NCBI GenBank assembly: GCA_910592205.1
Contig: CAJVPJ010000617.1
Coordinates: forward strand, 1 to 20,736
Reading direction: 5' to 3'
DNA: 20,736 bases
Source: Paraglomus occultum
Taxonomy: Eukaryota; Glomeromycota; Glomeromycetes; Paraglomerales; Paraglomeraceae
Under the pieces are notes generated by a model. It saw only the letters and a list, made by a program, of their open reading frames with translations, ran no database searches and had not been told where the DNA came from. The translations under genes and the position numbers were made by a program. The first letter of the stretch is position 1; the number at the start of each line of letters is the position of its first letter. Of this stretch, positions 8,873 to 18,417 are shown one piece after another.

Positions 8873-10192
8873 ATGGAGGTTTGGAGACCGAAACCACTCC
8901 TTTCGCTTCAACTATCTTCACATTTTAAATTCGAATCTTAACGTTACTTTGTAAATAATATTTATTGGAACGTTTATTACACACAATGATCTATTTATTA
9001 ACGCAGCATAATTTTGTAGCCGAGAATAGCATCTTGCAAGTTATCGGGTTTGCAAAAACGATCTCTGAACGAAAACTCTATTTATCATTATGTTCATGTC
9101 GCAGAAATCTGAAAGCTCAATTTTCTACCAAATTTGTTAGCGCTCGCTCGATGTCTACTAATACTAACGCGTGCATTTACTAGCAATGTATCTCCACAGC
9201 AAGCGGCACGGCACCATGAACGAAGAGAGTTTTCCCAAAATTATACTTAGATTAATGGAACAAAATTATGGTTCAGCTGACGCACAAGTAAAAGAATTGT
9301 TAACTGATATACACTATCCAGAGAGTATTTATGCCCTTAATACATTCTTGAACACGAAGTAGATTCTGTACCAGTCGAGACGTTACAATTAGCTATGAAG
9401 AGTCTGCATTCCCAAAGAACGGACGAATTATTTTCGGGTGAGACAAAAATAAAGTTGGAGTGGCAATTACAGGTACTTATAATTATACTAGAGCAAGTAT
9501 GTGAACGTGGATGCCAACTTACGCGACAATTTCAGAAAAGTCATGTTTATGTATAAAAAGACGAATTAGAAGGTTATGCAGTCACTAGGAGAGCCAATTG
9601 TGCAGAATTCAATAAGTTGATAAAAACATCAAAAGCTTCGAGTGCAATTACAATAACTCATTAAACAATGCAGATAATGATTTCATTCAATTTAAATCAA
9701 TTGAAATTTTGGTAAAACTTGAAGCCATAATAATAATGAGGAATTGTTTGTTACAACACCTGATGATATTTCACAATGTTTATTGTTATAAGTTTGTAGC
9801 CCGACTTAAGCATTTTGACGTGGAATGGTTTAAAATTCTTGTAGTAGTAAGTAGTAGATTGTTATTCAAATATGTCAATGTGTCAATTAGATAGTGTTGA
9901 CTGCTGGAGTTTGGTATAAAAAGTATAAATGCACTGCACAAATATGGCAAAATAAATGTTAATGTCATTTTTTGAAAGTTTTCTATATTAATATTGCATA
10001 AAAGTAAAGTGTTACTATAGTAATGACTATGTCCTTTTTGTTCATTGTTATATTTCATTTATTAGCTCATCTGAAAGCACATTTTGCATTTTGAAGTCAT
10101 ATTGAGGACAATATTGAATATGTATATGCTATGTAAATAAATTTTAAGAAGTGATTTTATTACATTACTAATTATAATACTTATTATTATAG

Positions 10193-10237
10193 GAAACAGT
10201 CCGAATCTACCTTCTTAAATATCAATGGACCTCCAAT
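10193..10237 (+). other. Intact 15-codon exon-like segment in the decayed gene
   Basis: The segment is bounded by TATTATTATAG on the left and GTAAGTG on the right, exactly 45 bases, open in phase 0 (ETVRIYLLKYQWTSN). It joins in frame to the next exon-like segment at 10470. It supports a spliced gene ancestry for this region. Confidence 0.45.
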
Positions 10238-10469
10238 GTAAGTGTTTGGCTGCCCTGCACTACTAATACAGCTGTATGTTGTAAATGATAACTAACAAAT
10301 GGTTGCAAATTATCTAACAATACCAATATTTTAAGTACCTCCAAATAAATATAAGCTCAATATTCTGTTGAACGATAGTTGGGAACCACAAAGTTTGACA
10401 GTCTTGTAAGAAATTTTATTGAGTTTAGTCTTATTTTAGAATACTTATATTATAATATTTGGGTTTTAG

Positions 10470-10607
10470 ATAAAAACGTCAACTGAGGAAATTGAATACA
10501 ATTGGATATTGAATAATAACGATTATGTTAAAGAATATATTTTATCATGCGTTACTGACGTTCTTTCTGAAAATGACATTATGCTAAAATTTGCTGTTGA
10601 TGATAAG
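10470..10607 (+). other. Intact 46-codon exon-like segment in the decayed gene
   Basis: The segment is bounded by GGGTTTTAG and GTAAGC, exactly 138 bases, open in phase 0. The peptide contains EEIEYNWILNNNDYVKEYIL and ends KFAVDDK. The next downstream coding-like piece (after TTTTAATTTTAG near 10677) continues in a frame that does not match this exon's phase, suggesting a frameshift. Confidence 0.5.
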
Positions 10608-12313
10608 GTAAGCTATTACTATTACTATTGTTTAAAATTGTTGGTTAGTCCATTTAACTCGATAATTTTAATTTTAGTCATGTGTATCTCTTTATTGAGT
10701 TTTGTTTGTATTCCGAGGAAAAGTTTCAGACTATAGAAAATACTTCAAAATCGCAACCCTTCCAATGAGTGTAAAAATTATTGACTGCTGACAGTTTTAT
10801 TACAAGAGCAATATTCTCTGGCCAATTCCGTTACCTCCTCGCCAATGTAAATTATGTTTGGTAATTATAATTAGAAAATCAGTGAGCTTTTCTTTTAATT
10901 GTTTGTTAGATGACAGTAAGCTTATTTTTATTGCAAGACAAAATTCTTCTATAACATGCATATCAGATTGTTACTACTACTGCCACTACATCATGGTCAT
11001 TGCCTGTCTAGCAAATTGTGTGACTATTTTACCTCGAAGTGAAACTGAAAGTTTTGACAAGAACATATCTTTAGACAATTGTCAAGGTGTGTAAAAATTA
11101 GACAGACTACGTTCTCAATCGAACTGTAACGTGTGGATTGTACCGGTCAGTTCTAAACAATCAGTTATTACCTCTATAAATAGGGTTTTCGAAACCCTTG
11201 TCGGAATAAGAAAACTTTTAATTTTTGTCGAACAAACACTCGAATAGTGTAAAGAAGACAAAGCTACTGTATATTGCCAAATTAAAATTATCCTTTGGAG
11301 CAAACTATCTTGTTTTGCCTATTCGCGATAGTCTCACACAAACCATACCAAGAAAAATATATACTCTTGATTGTCTTATTCTAACTGTTACCGTGGAGAA
11401 GTTATGGTTGTGGTATAAAGGTTGTGTGTCAATAATAAGCCGGACCTTTAGTCATAATTGAAAAAACAAAAACGTTATTGAGTGAGTGGCGTCGAGAATT
11501 TAAGAATAAGAATTATGCAATTCATCCATTAAAACATTAGAAAGAGAAAATTCAAATACATTGCTTCCATGGACCTCTCAGAGTTAGACCTTAGTCAAAT
11601 CGAACCGGTTTGAGATCGTTAGAAAGCGCAGTTCGTCAAGACAGCGTTATCCCAGAAATCATTAATGGTTTGAAGAAAGAGTTGGTAAGAATAGATACGA
11701 GTCGTTTGGAAAATTAGTGAAAGTATGGGCACAAAAAGTTCAAGCTGTAATTAAAATAAAGGAATTCCGATACCATATGATAATATTTACAATTTCGTAG
11801 ATTTATTGTATTCTTCAAGACATTTACATATCGCTATGACTAATTCAGTGAACGAGAATAAATTGTGTTAATGAACAGTAGCATTGCATTGCGAGCTTCT
11901 GTAAAATATGCATGGACTGTTGTGAAACTCATAACTTAGAGATCATTTATTAATATGGAAGTTATATAACGAGGTCTAGTCCGCTTTGGCATTAGTGCGT
12001 TGCAGTTATTGCATACGCTTGGCATAATACGTTAGAATGATTCGACATCAAGATTCTAGTTAAATATAGCTGGACTTATAAATAGCCGAAATGTCTTAAA
12101 GTTTATCCATTGATGCAAATGTTGCCGGAATATCCAAGATAGTTGCAGAACAGGCAGTTTATTGGCTGAAGTGTGCAGGAGAATGGCGCAGACTATTGAT
12201 CATGTGATTAAGCTTGTCATATTGATTTTCCCACGATATACTACGGAAAGTTTACTTTGCATGATTGTCTACTAAAAGAATTACCTCAAGCGGAACGTGA
12301 GCGTCACACTAAA

Positions 12314-13930
12314 ATGATTGAAGAAAAGACTAGTGATAGCGAAGGAAATACTGAAAAGGCTAAAGGAGAAGTCAAGAGTCCGAGTATCTTCAACTTGGAG
12401 CAATCGCTCATGTCTAATCTGAAAACATTGTATGAAAAACAAATTGCATGCGATATTACTATTACAGTCGGAAAAGGTTCAACACGCCAAGACTTCAACG
12501 CCCACAAATGCCTGCTCTGCATTCGGTCGCCATACTTTCACAAAGTCTTCCTGGGAGACGAAGTTCCCGTCGAAGGAGGTTTGAGTTTATATCGTGCGGA
12601 TGAACCTGCTGCGGCGCTGGTACTTGAAAATGTGTCGCCTTCTGCGTTTACGATTATTATCACGTAAGTAGATCCTTCTAAAATAATACCATAACCTATT
12701 TGTTATTTTATTTATATTAGCTATATTAATCCGTATTCATCGTATTATAGATACATGTATACAGGGAAATTAGAACTGGCCAAGATGGCGGATTCCATGA
12801 ATGACTATCTACAGCTATTATCTGCGTTTGATACTTTTAAATTGCAAGAACCAAGCCAAGTGTTACAACGACTGGTCTGCGCAAAGTATGCCAGTGCACT
12901 AGAGACCCATTTTGTAGCAACTATGCTATTCTGCAAACAGCATCCACAGCTGCACATATTGAACAGTTTCATTGACACATTGATCATGGAAAAACCAGAA
13001 TCTGTTTTTGATTCTTCGGATTTTACTACATTGAATGCCGACGATTTAATTAGCATTTTGAAACGACCTGATCTTAATATTCCAGAGATTGTAATCTGGG
13101 ATAAAATTATAAAATGGGCTATTGCGCAAGATCCGGTACTACCAGAAAATATTAACAATTACCAATCATCAGAACGTCTTGTACTCCGGGATAGGCTTGG
13201 AAATATATTACCGCTTATCAAATTTCACGGCATATCCGCACCTTGGTTCTATAGAAAAATCCATCCATACAAATGTGTTTTTTCAGAAGAATACTATGAG
13301 AATCTTTTGGAACACTACTTTGATCCAAGTAATTCTAAGATACCAATTCCTGAACATCATGTTCCGTTTGTATCATGCTTGCTTACCAGGGGACAATGTG
13401 CAGCCATTGGAAACCATATTTACTCACGAAAGGCAAGTGAACAGACCATGAACCCATATTTTTTTAAGCGGATTTTTTGTCGTTCTGTGGATGGTTCTGA
13501 ACAAGCTGTTTTTGAAGAGAAGTGTATTGGTAAAGGAGCAACAGTATTTGTAATAAGAGCAAAGGATACAGGTGAAATACTAGGTGGATACAATCCACTT
13601 AGCTGGCAGAGATCAAATGTATGGTTTGACACTAATGACAGTTTTATATTTGCTATAACTAAAAAGGTTGTAAAAACAGAGGAGGGAATTTCATTGCTAT
13701 CTTGTGAACCTGTTATAAGTTCAGTGAACCGTTTCAATCGTGCTATATATAATGGATTTGACGTCAATGAAAGTTGCTTTCAGTTTGGGAGAGATTTAAA
13801 GGTCTGTATTTGTGATAAATTTGTCTACAAACACAACACTTGTGAAAAACGGCTATTGAATGATTGTGTTTCAGAAATTGATGAGTTTGAGGTCTTTCAA
13901 CTTGTTAAAAGAGAGGAAGTTGTAAATTAA
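12314..13930 (+). CDS. BTB-BACK-TLDc protein C, two exons
   Basis: Exon 1 is 12314-12663 and exon 2 is 12751-13930. The 87-bp intron (GTAAGT donor, TCGTATTATAG acceptor) is phase 2, before YMYTGKLEL. The spliced protein is 509 residues. The frame is open from 12257, but that position is TTG; the first ATG is 12314, which gives a leader of about 45 residues before BTB. BTB spans about 30-150 (DITITVGKG, NAHKCLLCIRSPYF), BACK about 165-310 (FDSSDFTTL, EIVIWDKIIKWAI, KIHPYKCVF), and TLDc about 325-503 with CRSVDG (360-365), LGGYNP, and the closing EIDEFEVFQLV. Where A and B have SRDG, C has SVDG. It is a tandem paralogue of gene D: RPDLN through PENI matches D at 26 of 30 residues. A polyadenylation signal follows at 14038-14043. 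Confidence 0.9.
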
Positions 13931-14037
13931 TTTATCAATTGCAAACATACATAGATATGTTTGTTTGGTGAAGCATTTGCTATTATGTAGTCAATCAACC
14001 AATATCAAGTATCAGTACTCACTTTTACTTTACATAT

Positions 14038-14043
14038 AATAAA
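14038..14043 (+). terminator. Candidate polyadenylation signal for gene C
   Basis: A canonical AATAAA lies 108 bp after the gene C stop, almost the same spacing as for gene B. Confidence 0.45.
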
Positions 14044-14468
14044 GATCTATTATTATTTCAAATTAAGCATTTCAATTTGTGATTTGACTACTATCTATAT
14101 CATATATCAGTGAACAGTTCTTATACTTAGCAGTGAATTTATAACAGCAAAGAATACTCTATTGTAAGGTGCATAGTAAATCAGTTTACTCATTATGAAC
14201 AAACTTGTCACATTATTTTTGTAACACAATTGATATGCTTTGACAAAAAGTGCTTTCTCGTGATCATATCATAATCATATAGCATGATTTTTTGCATATT
14301 AATATTAGAATTAGATATCACAGAGGAGTTTAAATTTTCTTTTGCATCATATTAAGTATAAGTATGAGAAGAGTCTTTTTCATACCAATTGTAACTGTGG
14401 TATGATAAAGTTATGGTTTAAAAGCGCATGTATGTACTCTAATACTAATACTAAATTACAAAGTATTA

Positions 14469-14551
14469 ATCACAACACTATATATATCATTTACCTGCTA
14501 AATAGAATCACAACACTATATATTAATATATCATTTACCTGCTAAATAGAA
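14469..14551. repeat. Two-copy tandem repeat of about 40 bp
   Basis: Copy 1 (14469-14507) and copy 2 (14508-14551) share TCACAACACTATATAT and ATATCATTTACCTGCTAAAT, ending TAGAA. They differ mainly by a short TA-rich insertion (ATTAAT-like) in copy 2. The near-identity indicates a recent duplication in the spacer between tandem genes C and D. Confidence 0.75.
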
Positions 14552-14640
14552 CATTCTATTAGTATTAGCAAAGACAATTTATAGTCATGTATGCTAAGTT
14601 GAAATAATAATAACTTATAAACAGTGACTAAGAATTAGAA

Positions 14641-15253
14641 TATAATATTTCTGAATCATATTCTCCACAAGCATTGGTATTTCTCCTTCACTACATCCAA
14701 TGAATACCAGTGCTATCAGCGTTTCCATACTGTACATCTAACGGACCGGATATGTTTAATAGCGTAATAGTAATAGGTGTATCTGTTGGAGTTGGCCTAA
14801 TATATAATATCAGTGATTTCAGCATAAAGTATTTGTAATGACTTCCTGAAGCGAATTAAATCAAATCCAATTTCCCCGACATTGTTGTGAAGCAAAGACC
14901 TTTGATAAAGCGGCTGAAGGTCAAGCGTACATTAATATTGACGTTATAGTTAAGCATTGACGTAAAGATTTAGTCACATTACCGACATGTTGATTACGAT
15001 TACATACCCTCAGTTTATATCTCACCCGGTTATATCTTATAACAACAAATGTAAGGTCTATAATTAAAATAAACCATACACTGTACACTCTCACTTGAGG
15101 GCGGAAACAAAAGAGAAGATGTAACCGTACCATTAAATAATCGCGACAGATATAATAATAATACTTTATTGTAATAACCATTACATTATTATTTAATAAA
15201 TTAACAATTTTATTTACGTAGATTTATAAGTTATTAATTTATCTTCACTACAG
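14641..15253. other. Intergenic with weak coding-like scraps
   Basis: An imperfect inverted repeat lies at 14671-14681 and 14703-14713 (10 of 11 pairs, GCATTGGTATT against AATACCAGTGC). A plus-strand open stretch near 14890-14960 reads like coding sequence (CEAKTFDKAAEGQAYINIDV) but meets stops. It may belong with the relic at 15254-15442. No gene is supported. Confidence 0.3.
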
Positions 15254-15442
15254 CTTTTGCGCATCGTATGTTCGGTATTACTTCACGATCGGAACGATTA
15301 CCGGCAAAAGGACTACGACCAATTACGAAAATCATTTTCTTCGAAACCTATATTTACTTATGTGAGTTTGTGCCATTTTGAAGCATTGTCAACCTTTCTT
15401 CTAAGAAGCACAGAAAAATGGCTATATCGACCAGAAATCTGA
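15254..15442 (+). pseudogene. Exon-like coding relic upstream of gene D
   Basis: A segment open from 15254 is preceded by the acceptor-like TATCTTCACTACAG. At 15361 it meets a consensus GTGAGT donor, giving exactly 36 codons in phase 0; the frame also stays open through the donor to a stop at 15440-15442. The peptide starts LLRIVCSVLLHDRNDYRQKD and looks like real protein. It has no start codon and no recognisable domain. It may be a surviving exon of a lost gene, possibly related to the decayed gene upstream of C, but no shared sequence was shown. Confidence 0.35.
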
Positions 15443-15751
15443 TTAGTTGAAGTTTTATAAATTGAACCATAGTTCCATGAAGTGAGAATCCGGCTGTATA
15501 ATCGACAGAATTATAATAGTACTAGTACACCACACCTATCTAATTATAGTAATAATAATCACTATTATTTATTTAGTTTTAGTTTAGCGTGGGAACAAAA
15601 GTATTACTATGTTTGATTACGTATGTATTGTATACATTCTATTTAATTTTACTATATACGGTGTCCGTTGTGTAGATCTGTAAGGGCCGCAGAAATACGC
15701 CATTCTTTCGTTCTTGTGCAATTACCGACTCAGCATACCAACCACTTTACT
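15443..15751. promoter_or_regulatory. Upstream region of gene D
   Basis: This 309-bp AT-rich stretch precedes the chosen ATG of gene D. No confident TATA box or factor site was identified. The gene D reading frame is open back to a TTG at 15668, but the family-like N-terminus begins at the ATG at 15752. Confidence 0.3.
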
Positions 15752-17313
15752 ATGTATTCTGAAGAAATACCTACCGCCTTCAATTTGGAATCTGCGTTAT
15801 TGTCCAGTTTGAAAGAACTGTACGAAAAACAACTTGCGTATGATGTTACCATAACGGTTGGTGAAGGACCGATAACACAAGAATTTAAAGCTCACAAATG
15901 CATCCTCTGCGTTCGATCGCCTTACTTTTACAAACATTTTTTGGAAAATAAAGAATATCCTGCGGAAGAGGGTTTGGCTTTATATAACAGTGATGAAGCT
16001 GGAACGTTCTTTAAGGAAATGTCGCCTTTAGTGTTTGCTATTATGCTCGAGTTAGTATTAATATTAGTAACTTGTTATAAACACTTTTTCCCTCTAATAT
16101 TGACTTGTTAATCACATTGCGTTTCAGGTATATTTACACAGGCATGTTACAATTGGATAGAATGTCCGAATCTATCGATGAGTACCTACAACTTGTGTCT
16201 GCAATTGATCTTCTAGAGTTGCAAAAACCGAGTGAAATTGTACAAGATTTGATACATGCAAAATTTTTAAAGGCGATGGAGACTACAGCAGTAACAATCA
16301 AATCATTTTGTGAAAAACATCCACGCCTGCAAGTACTCAACAACCTAATTAATGCAATATTTGAAGAAAAGCCCGAGTCTGTCCTTGATTCTTCTGATTT
16401 TACTTCATTGGACAAAGAAAGTCTGATTGATATTCTGAAACGACCTGATCTTAACCTTCAAGAGATTGTAATCTGGGATAAAATTATAGAATGGGCTATT
16501 GCACAAGATCCAGAGCTCCCAGAAAACATCAAGGAGTACAAACCTTCAGAAAAGGATGCTCTTAAGGACAGGCTTAAAGATCTTTGGCCACTTATCAAGT
16601 TTGTTTATATATCAGCACCTGATTTTCATAAAAAAATACATCCGTATAAATGTATCTTCCCAGAGGACTTCTATGAAGATCTTCTAGAGCATTACTTTGA
16701 TCCAAGTAACTCTAGGATATCAGCTCCACGACAATATGTGCCATTTGAAGCTAATTTACTCTTGCGGAAACATTGCAAGTCTATTGAAACATGGATTCAA
16801 GAAAGAACAGCAAGTGAAAGTTTAACCAAAAAATCATATCTCTTTAAACGGATTTTTTGTGGATCCATAGACGGGCTTGACAAATCTACTTTTTCAGAGA
16901 AATGTGTCAATAAGGGACCAACAGTATTTGTAGTCTCAACCAATGGTACAGGTAGAATATTGGGTGGTTATAATCCATTTGGTTGGGAGAAATCCAGCAA
17001 ATGGTTTGAGACCAAGGATAGTTTCATTTTTCTGATGAGGAGTTCGATTCTGAAAACGGAAGATGGGGTACCATTATTGACTTATCAAACTGTTTTGAGT
17101 TCAGTGAAGAATTCCAGTCATGCTATATATAATCAAGTTGACGGTGAAGAAAAGTGTCATTTTAGTTTTGGAGGGGATTTGGAGGTTTATATTTCTTCAA
17201 CTGGTCACCAGTATGTTTACAAGCATGGAGCTTATAGCCAGAGGTTATTAGAAGATTGTGTTTGTAATATAGATGAAATTGAGGTTTTTCAAGTGATTGT
17301 CGGAGAAGATTAG
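15752..17313 (+). CDS. BTB-BACK-TLDc protein D, two exons
   Basis: Exon 1 is 15752-16050 and exon 2 is 16128-17313. The 77-bp intron (GTTAGT donor, TTGCGTTTCAG acceptor) is phase 2, before YIYTGMLQL. The spliced protein is 494 residues. The ATG at 15752 gives MYSEEIPTAFNLESALLSSL, which lines up with the FNLEQSLMSNL helix of gene C. BTB spans about 15-130 (DVTITVGEG, KAHKCILCVRSPYF), BACK about 145-295 (LDSSDFTSL, EIVIWDKIIEWAI, KIHPYKCIF), and TLDc about 310-492 with CGSIDG (344-349), LGGYNP, and the closing NIDEIEVFQVI. It has the shortest intron and the shortest leader of the four. It lies 1.8 kb downstream of C in the same orientation and is its tandem duplicate. No canonical AATAAA was found soon after the stop. 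Confidence 0.9.
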
Positions 17314-17523
17314 TCGATTATATAAGATGAAGATGACTTGGGTGGTGCATACGTGATGGATGAATAACTTGCGTATTTGCTGTACTTGAACAATTTGCGA
17401 ATGCAGTGCAGTATTATAACATTAAATATCAGTAATTTATTCATACTTTGGGTAGCTTTCGTTTATGTTTTAATGTTGCATATCAACAATGGCTTGTTAT
17501 CAACATGGGTTATGATATTATCA
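17314..17523. other. 3' flank of gene D
   Basis: Short AT-rich spacer between gene D and the minus-strand coding-like piece. Nothing else was identified. Confidence 0.4.
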
Positions 17524-17798
17524 TTAAAGTTTTAGTGATTTAGACCATCTGTCACTGAAATATGGCGGGGGGAGACGATGCGGCATTATCTCTACTCTTC
17601 GTTTTAACTCGACACAATCAAATTCATGCGTCATCTTTCCGAGTTCAACTTCTTGTTTTGCGACGAGAATGAGCTCATCTGCACTTTTATTTGTTAACGC
17701 CTTAAACGTTTCGCCGAAGATCCCGTGAACTAACTCATAAGTTTGTTTAACGTTGCTGCGGGAAATTATTTGTGCGGGTTGAACGTACGTCGATTCTT
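17524..17798 (-). CDS. Coding-like terminal exon of an unidentified small gene (partial)
   Basis: The minus strand is open from 17811 down to a TAA at 17524-17526 and the peptide looks like real protein. It contains SNVKQTYELVHGIFGETFKA, then a long charged helix around ELILVAKQEVELGKMTHEFD, and ends with a Pro-rich PPPYFSDRWSK near the C-terminus. There is no ATG near the 5' end; a splice acceptor ATTCGTCATAACAG at 17812-17799 would begin the exon at 17798, one base out of phase. I could not find a convincing upstream exon between 17812 and 18417. It may be a real last exon with a distant start, or a pseudogene. The ORF was too short or lacked a start for usual gene-finding cut-offs. Family unknown. 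Confidence 0.35.
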
Positions 17799-17811
17799 CT
17801 GTTATGACGAA

Positions 17812-18310
17812 TCAATAATCAGAATGGCAATATAAACTTCCAATGGCTATCGTATTGATAACGTCGACAGATAGATTCAATTTTCAACAGGTGAGATACT
17901 TTACATCGCTTTAACCCTCTTTCTCATTCTTGCGTCTTCGTTCAGTGCGCGTTCGTATTATTCATTCGGGCCCCTCTGAATGAAAGACGACACATTCGTC
18001 AAGGTCGCGCTGGTATGTGCTTTCTATCGGTCCATTTCCGATATATTGCTAGTGATCTTTATACGTACATACTATACGTTTAGGTGACTATTGTTCGATT
18101 TACAAAGCCCAATTTTCAAATTTATTTTCATCATTAAGTAAAAAGAGCGGTAAAGACAGAATCTATTATGTAGGATCTGGTTGATACATGAACAAAGAGA
18201 TTTATAATGATATGATAGATACGATTATGGCTAAAGAAGTGAGCTAAAAGCCTAGACCGGGCTGCGGGGGCGCTTGAATCTCACTTCCTACGGAACCAAT
18301 GAACATCCTT
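17812..18310. other. Intergenic, no supported gene
   Basis: A possible plus-strand mini-gene (ATG at 17843, CAG|GTGAG donor at 17890, acceptor TATACGTTTAG near 18083) would give only about 33 residues and is not called. A 7-bp inverted repeat (TTCATTC/GAATGAA) lies near 17960. A TTTATT at 18121-18126 could be a minus-strand AATAAA for the KCTD-type gene, about 290 bp beyond its stop. Confidence 0.3.
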
Positions 18311-18417
18311 CTTCCTTTTCTTCTTCTTGCGCCGTGTTGTTGTTGCTTCTTCTTCTTCCTCTTCTTCTTCCTCTTGCACCGTGTTGTTGTTGTTTCTTCA
18401 TTTGTCATCTTGTTTCT
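18311..18417. repeat. CTT-rich low-complexity tract with a 26-bp direct repeat
   Basis: The plus strand is almost pure pyrimidine with GTT runs. Two 26-bp copies (18327-18352 and 18374-18399) share CCGTGTTGTTGTTG and differ at two bases. The tract lies just past the stop of the minus-strand KCTD-type gene, where it would be a GAA- and CAA-rich 3' UTR. Plus-strand ORFs here are artefacts of the low complexity. Confidence 0.7.

Larger units (their letters stand above)
8873..12240 (+). pseudogene. Decayed multi-exon gene of unknown function
   Basis: Coding-like plus-strand segments succeed one another but change frame and meet stops. They include 8873-8938 (from ATG, MEVWRPKPLLSLQLSS), 8965-9180, 9186-9346, then a shift of frame to 9347-9553, an in-frame TAA, continuation to 9661, another shift near 9664, and open frame to about 9846 before a GTAAGT. 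Two clean exons survive: 10193-10237 (ETVRIYLLKYQWTSN, AG and GTAAGT borders, phase 0) and 10470-10607 (46 codons, TTTTAG and GTAAGC borders, phase 0). Further segments lie near 10682-10780, 10800-10850, 11127-11246, 11225-11455, 11480-11760 and 12105-12240. The peptides are helix-rich and leucine-rich, as in an ARM/HEAT-type or other all-alpha protein. I do not recognise the family. Sequencing error or missed introns could explain some breaks, but not all. Confidence 0.45.
13931..14640. other. 3' flank of gene C; no gene seen
   Basis: Very AT-rich. It contains a candidate polyadenylation signal for gene C (AATAAA, 14038-14043) and the tandem repeat at 14469-14551. A 67-codon ORF at 14342-14545 runs through that repeat and is not credible as a gene. 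Confidence 0.5.

Noticed and set aside
12257-12313. Extension of gene C upstream of the ATG at 12314
   Set aside because: The upstream opening codon is TTG, and the next in-frame ATG gives a leader comparable to that of gene D.
15668-15751. Extension of gene D upstream of the ATG at 15752
   Set aside because: It opens on TTG; the peptide is not similar to the family N-terminus, which starts at the ATG at 15752.
17843-18135. Possible two-exon plus-strand mini-gene of about 33 residues
   Set aside because: The splice signals are passable, but the product is tiny, has no recognisable features and overlaps nothing else that supports it.
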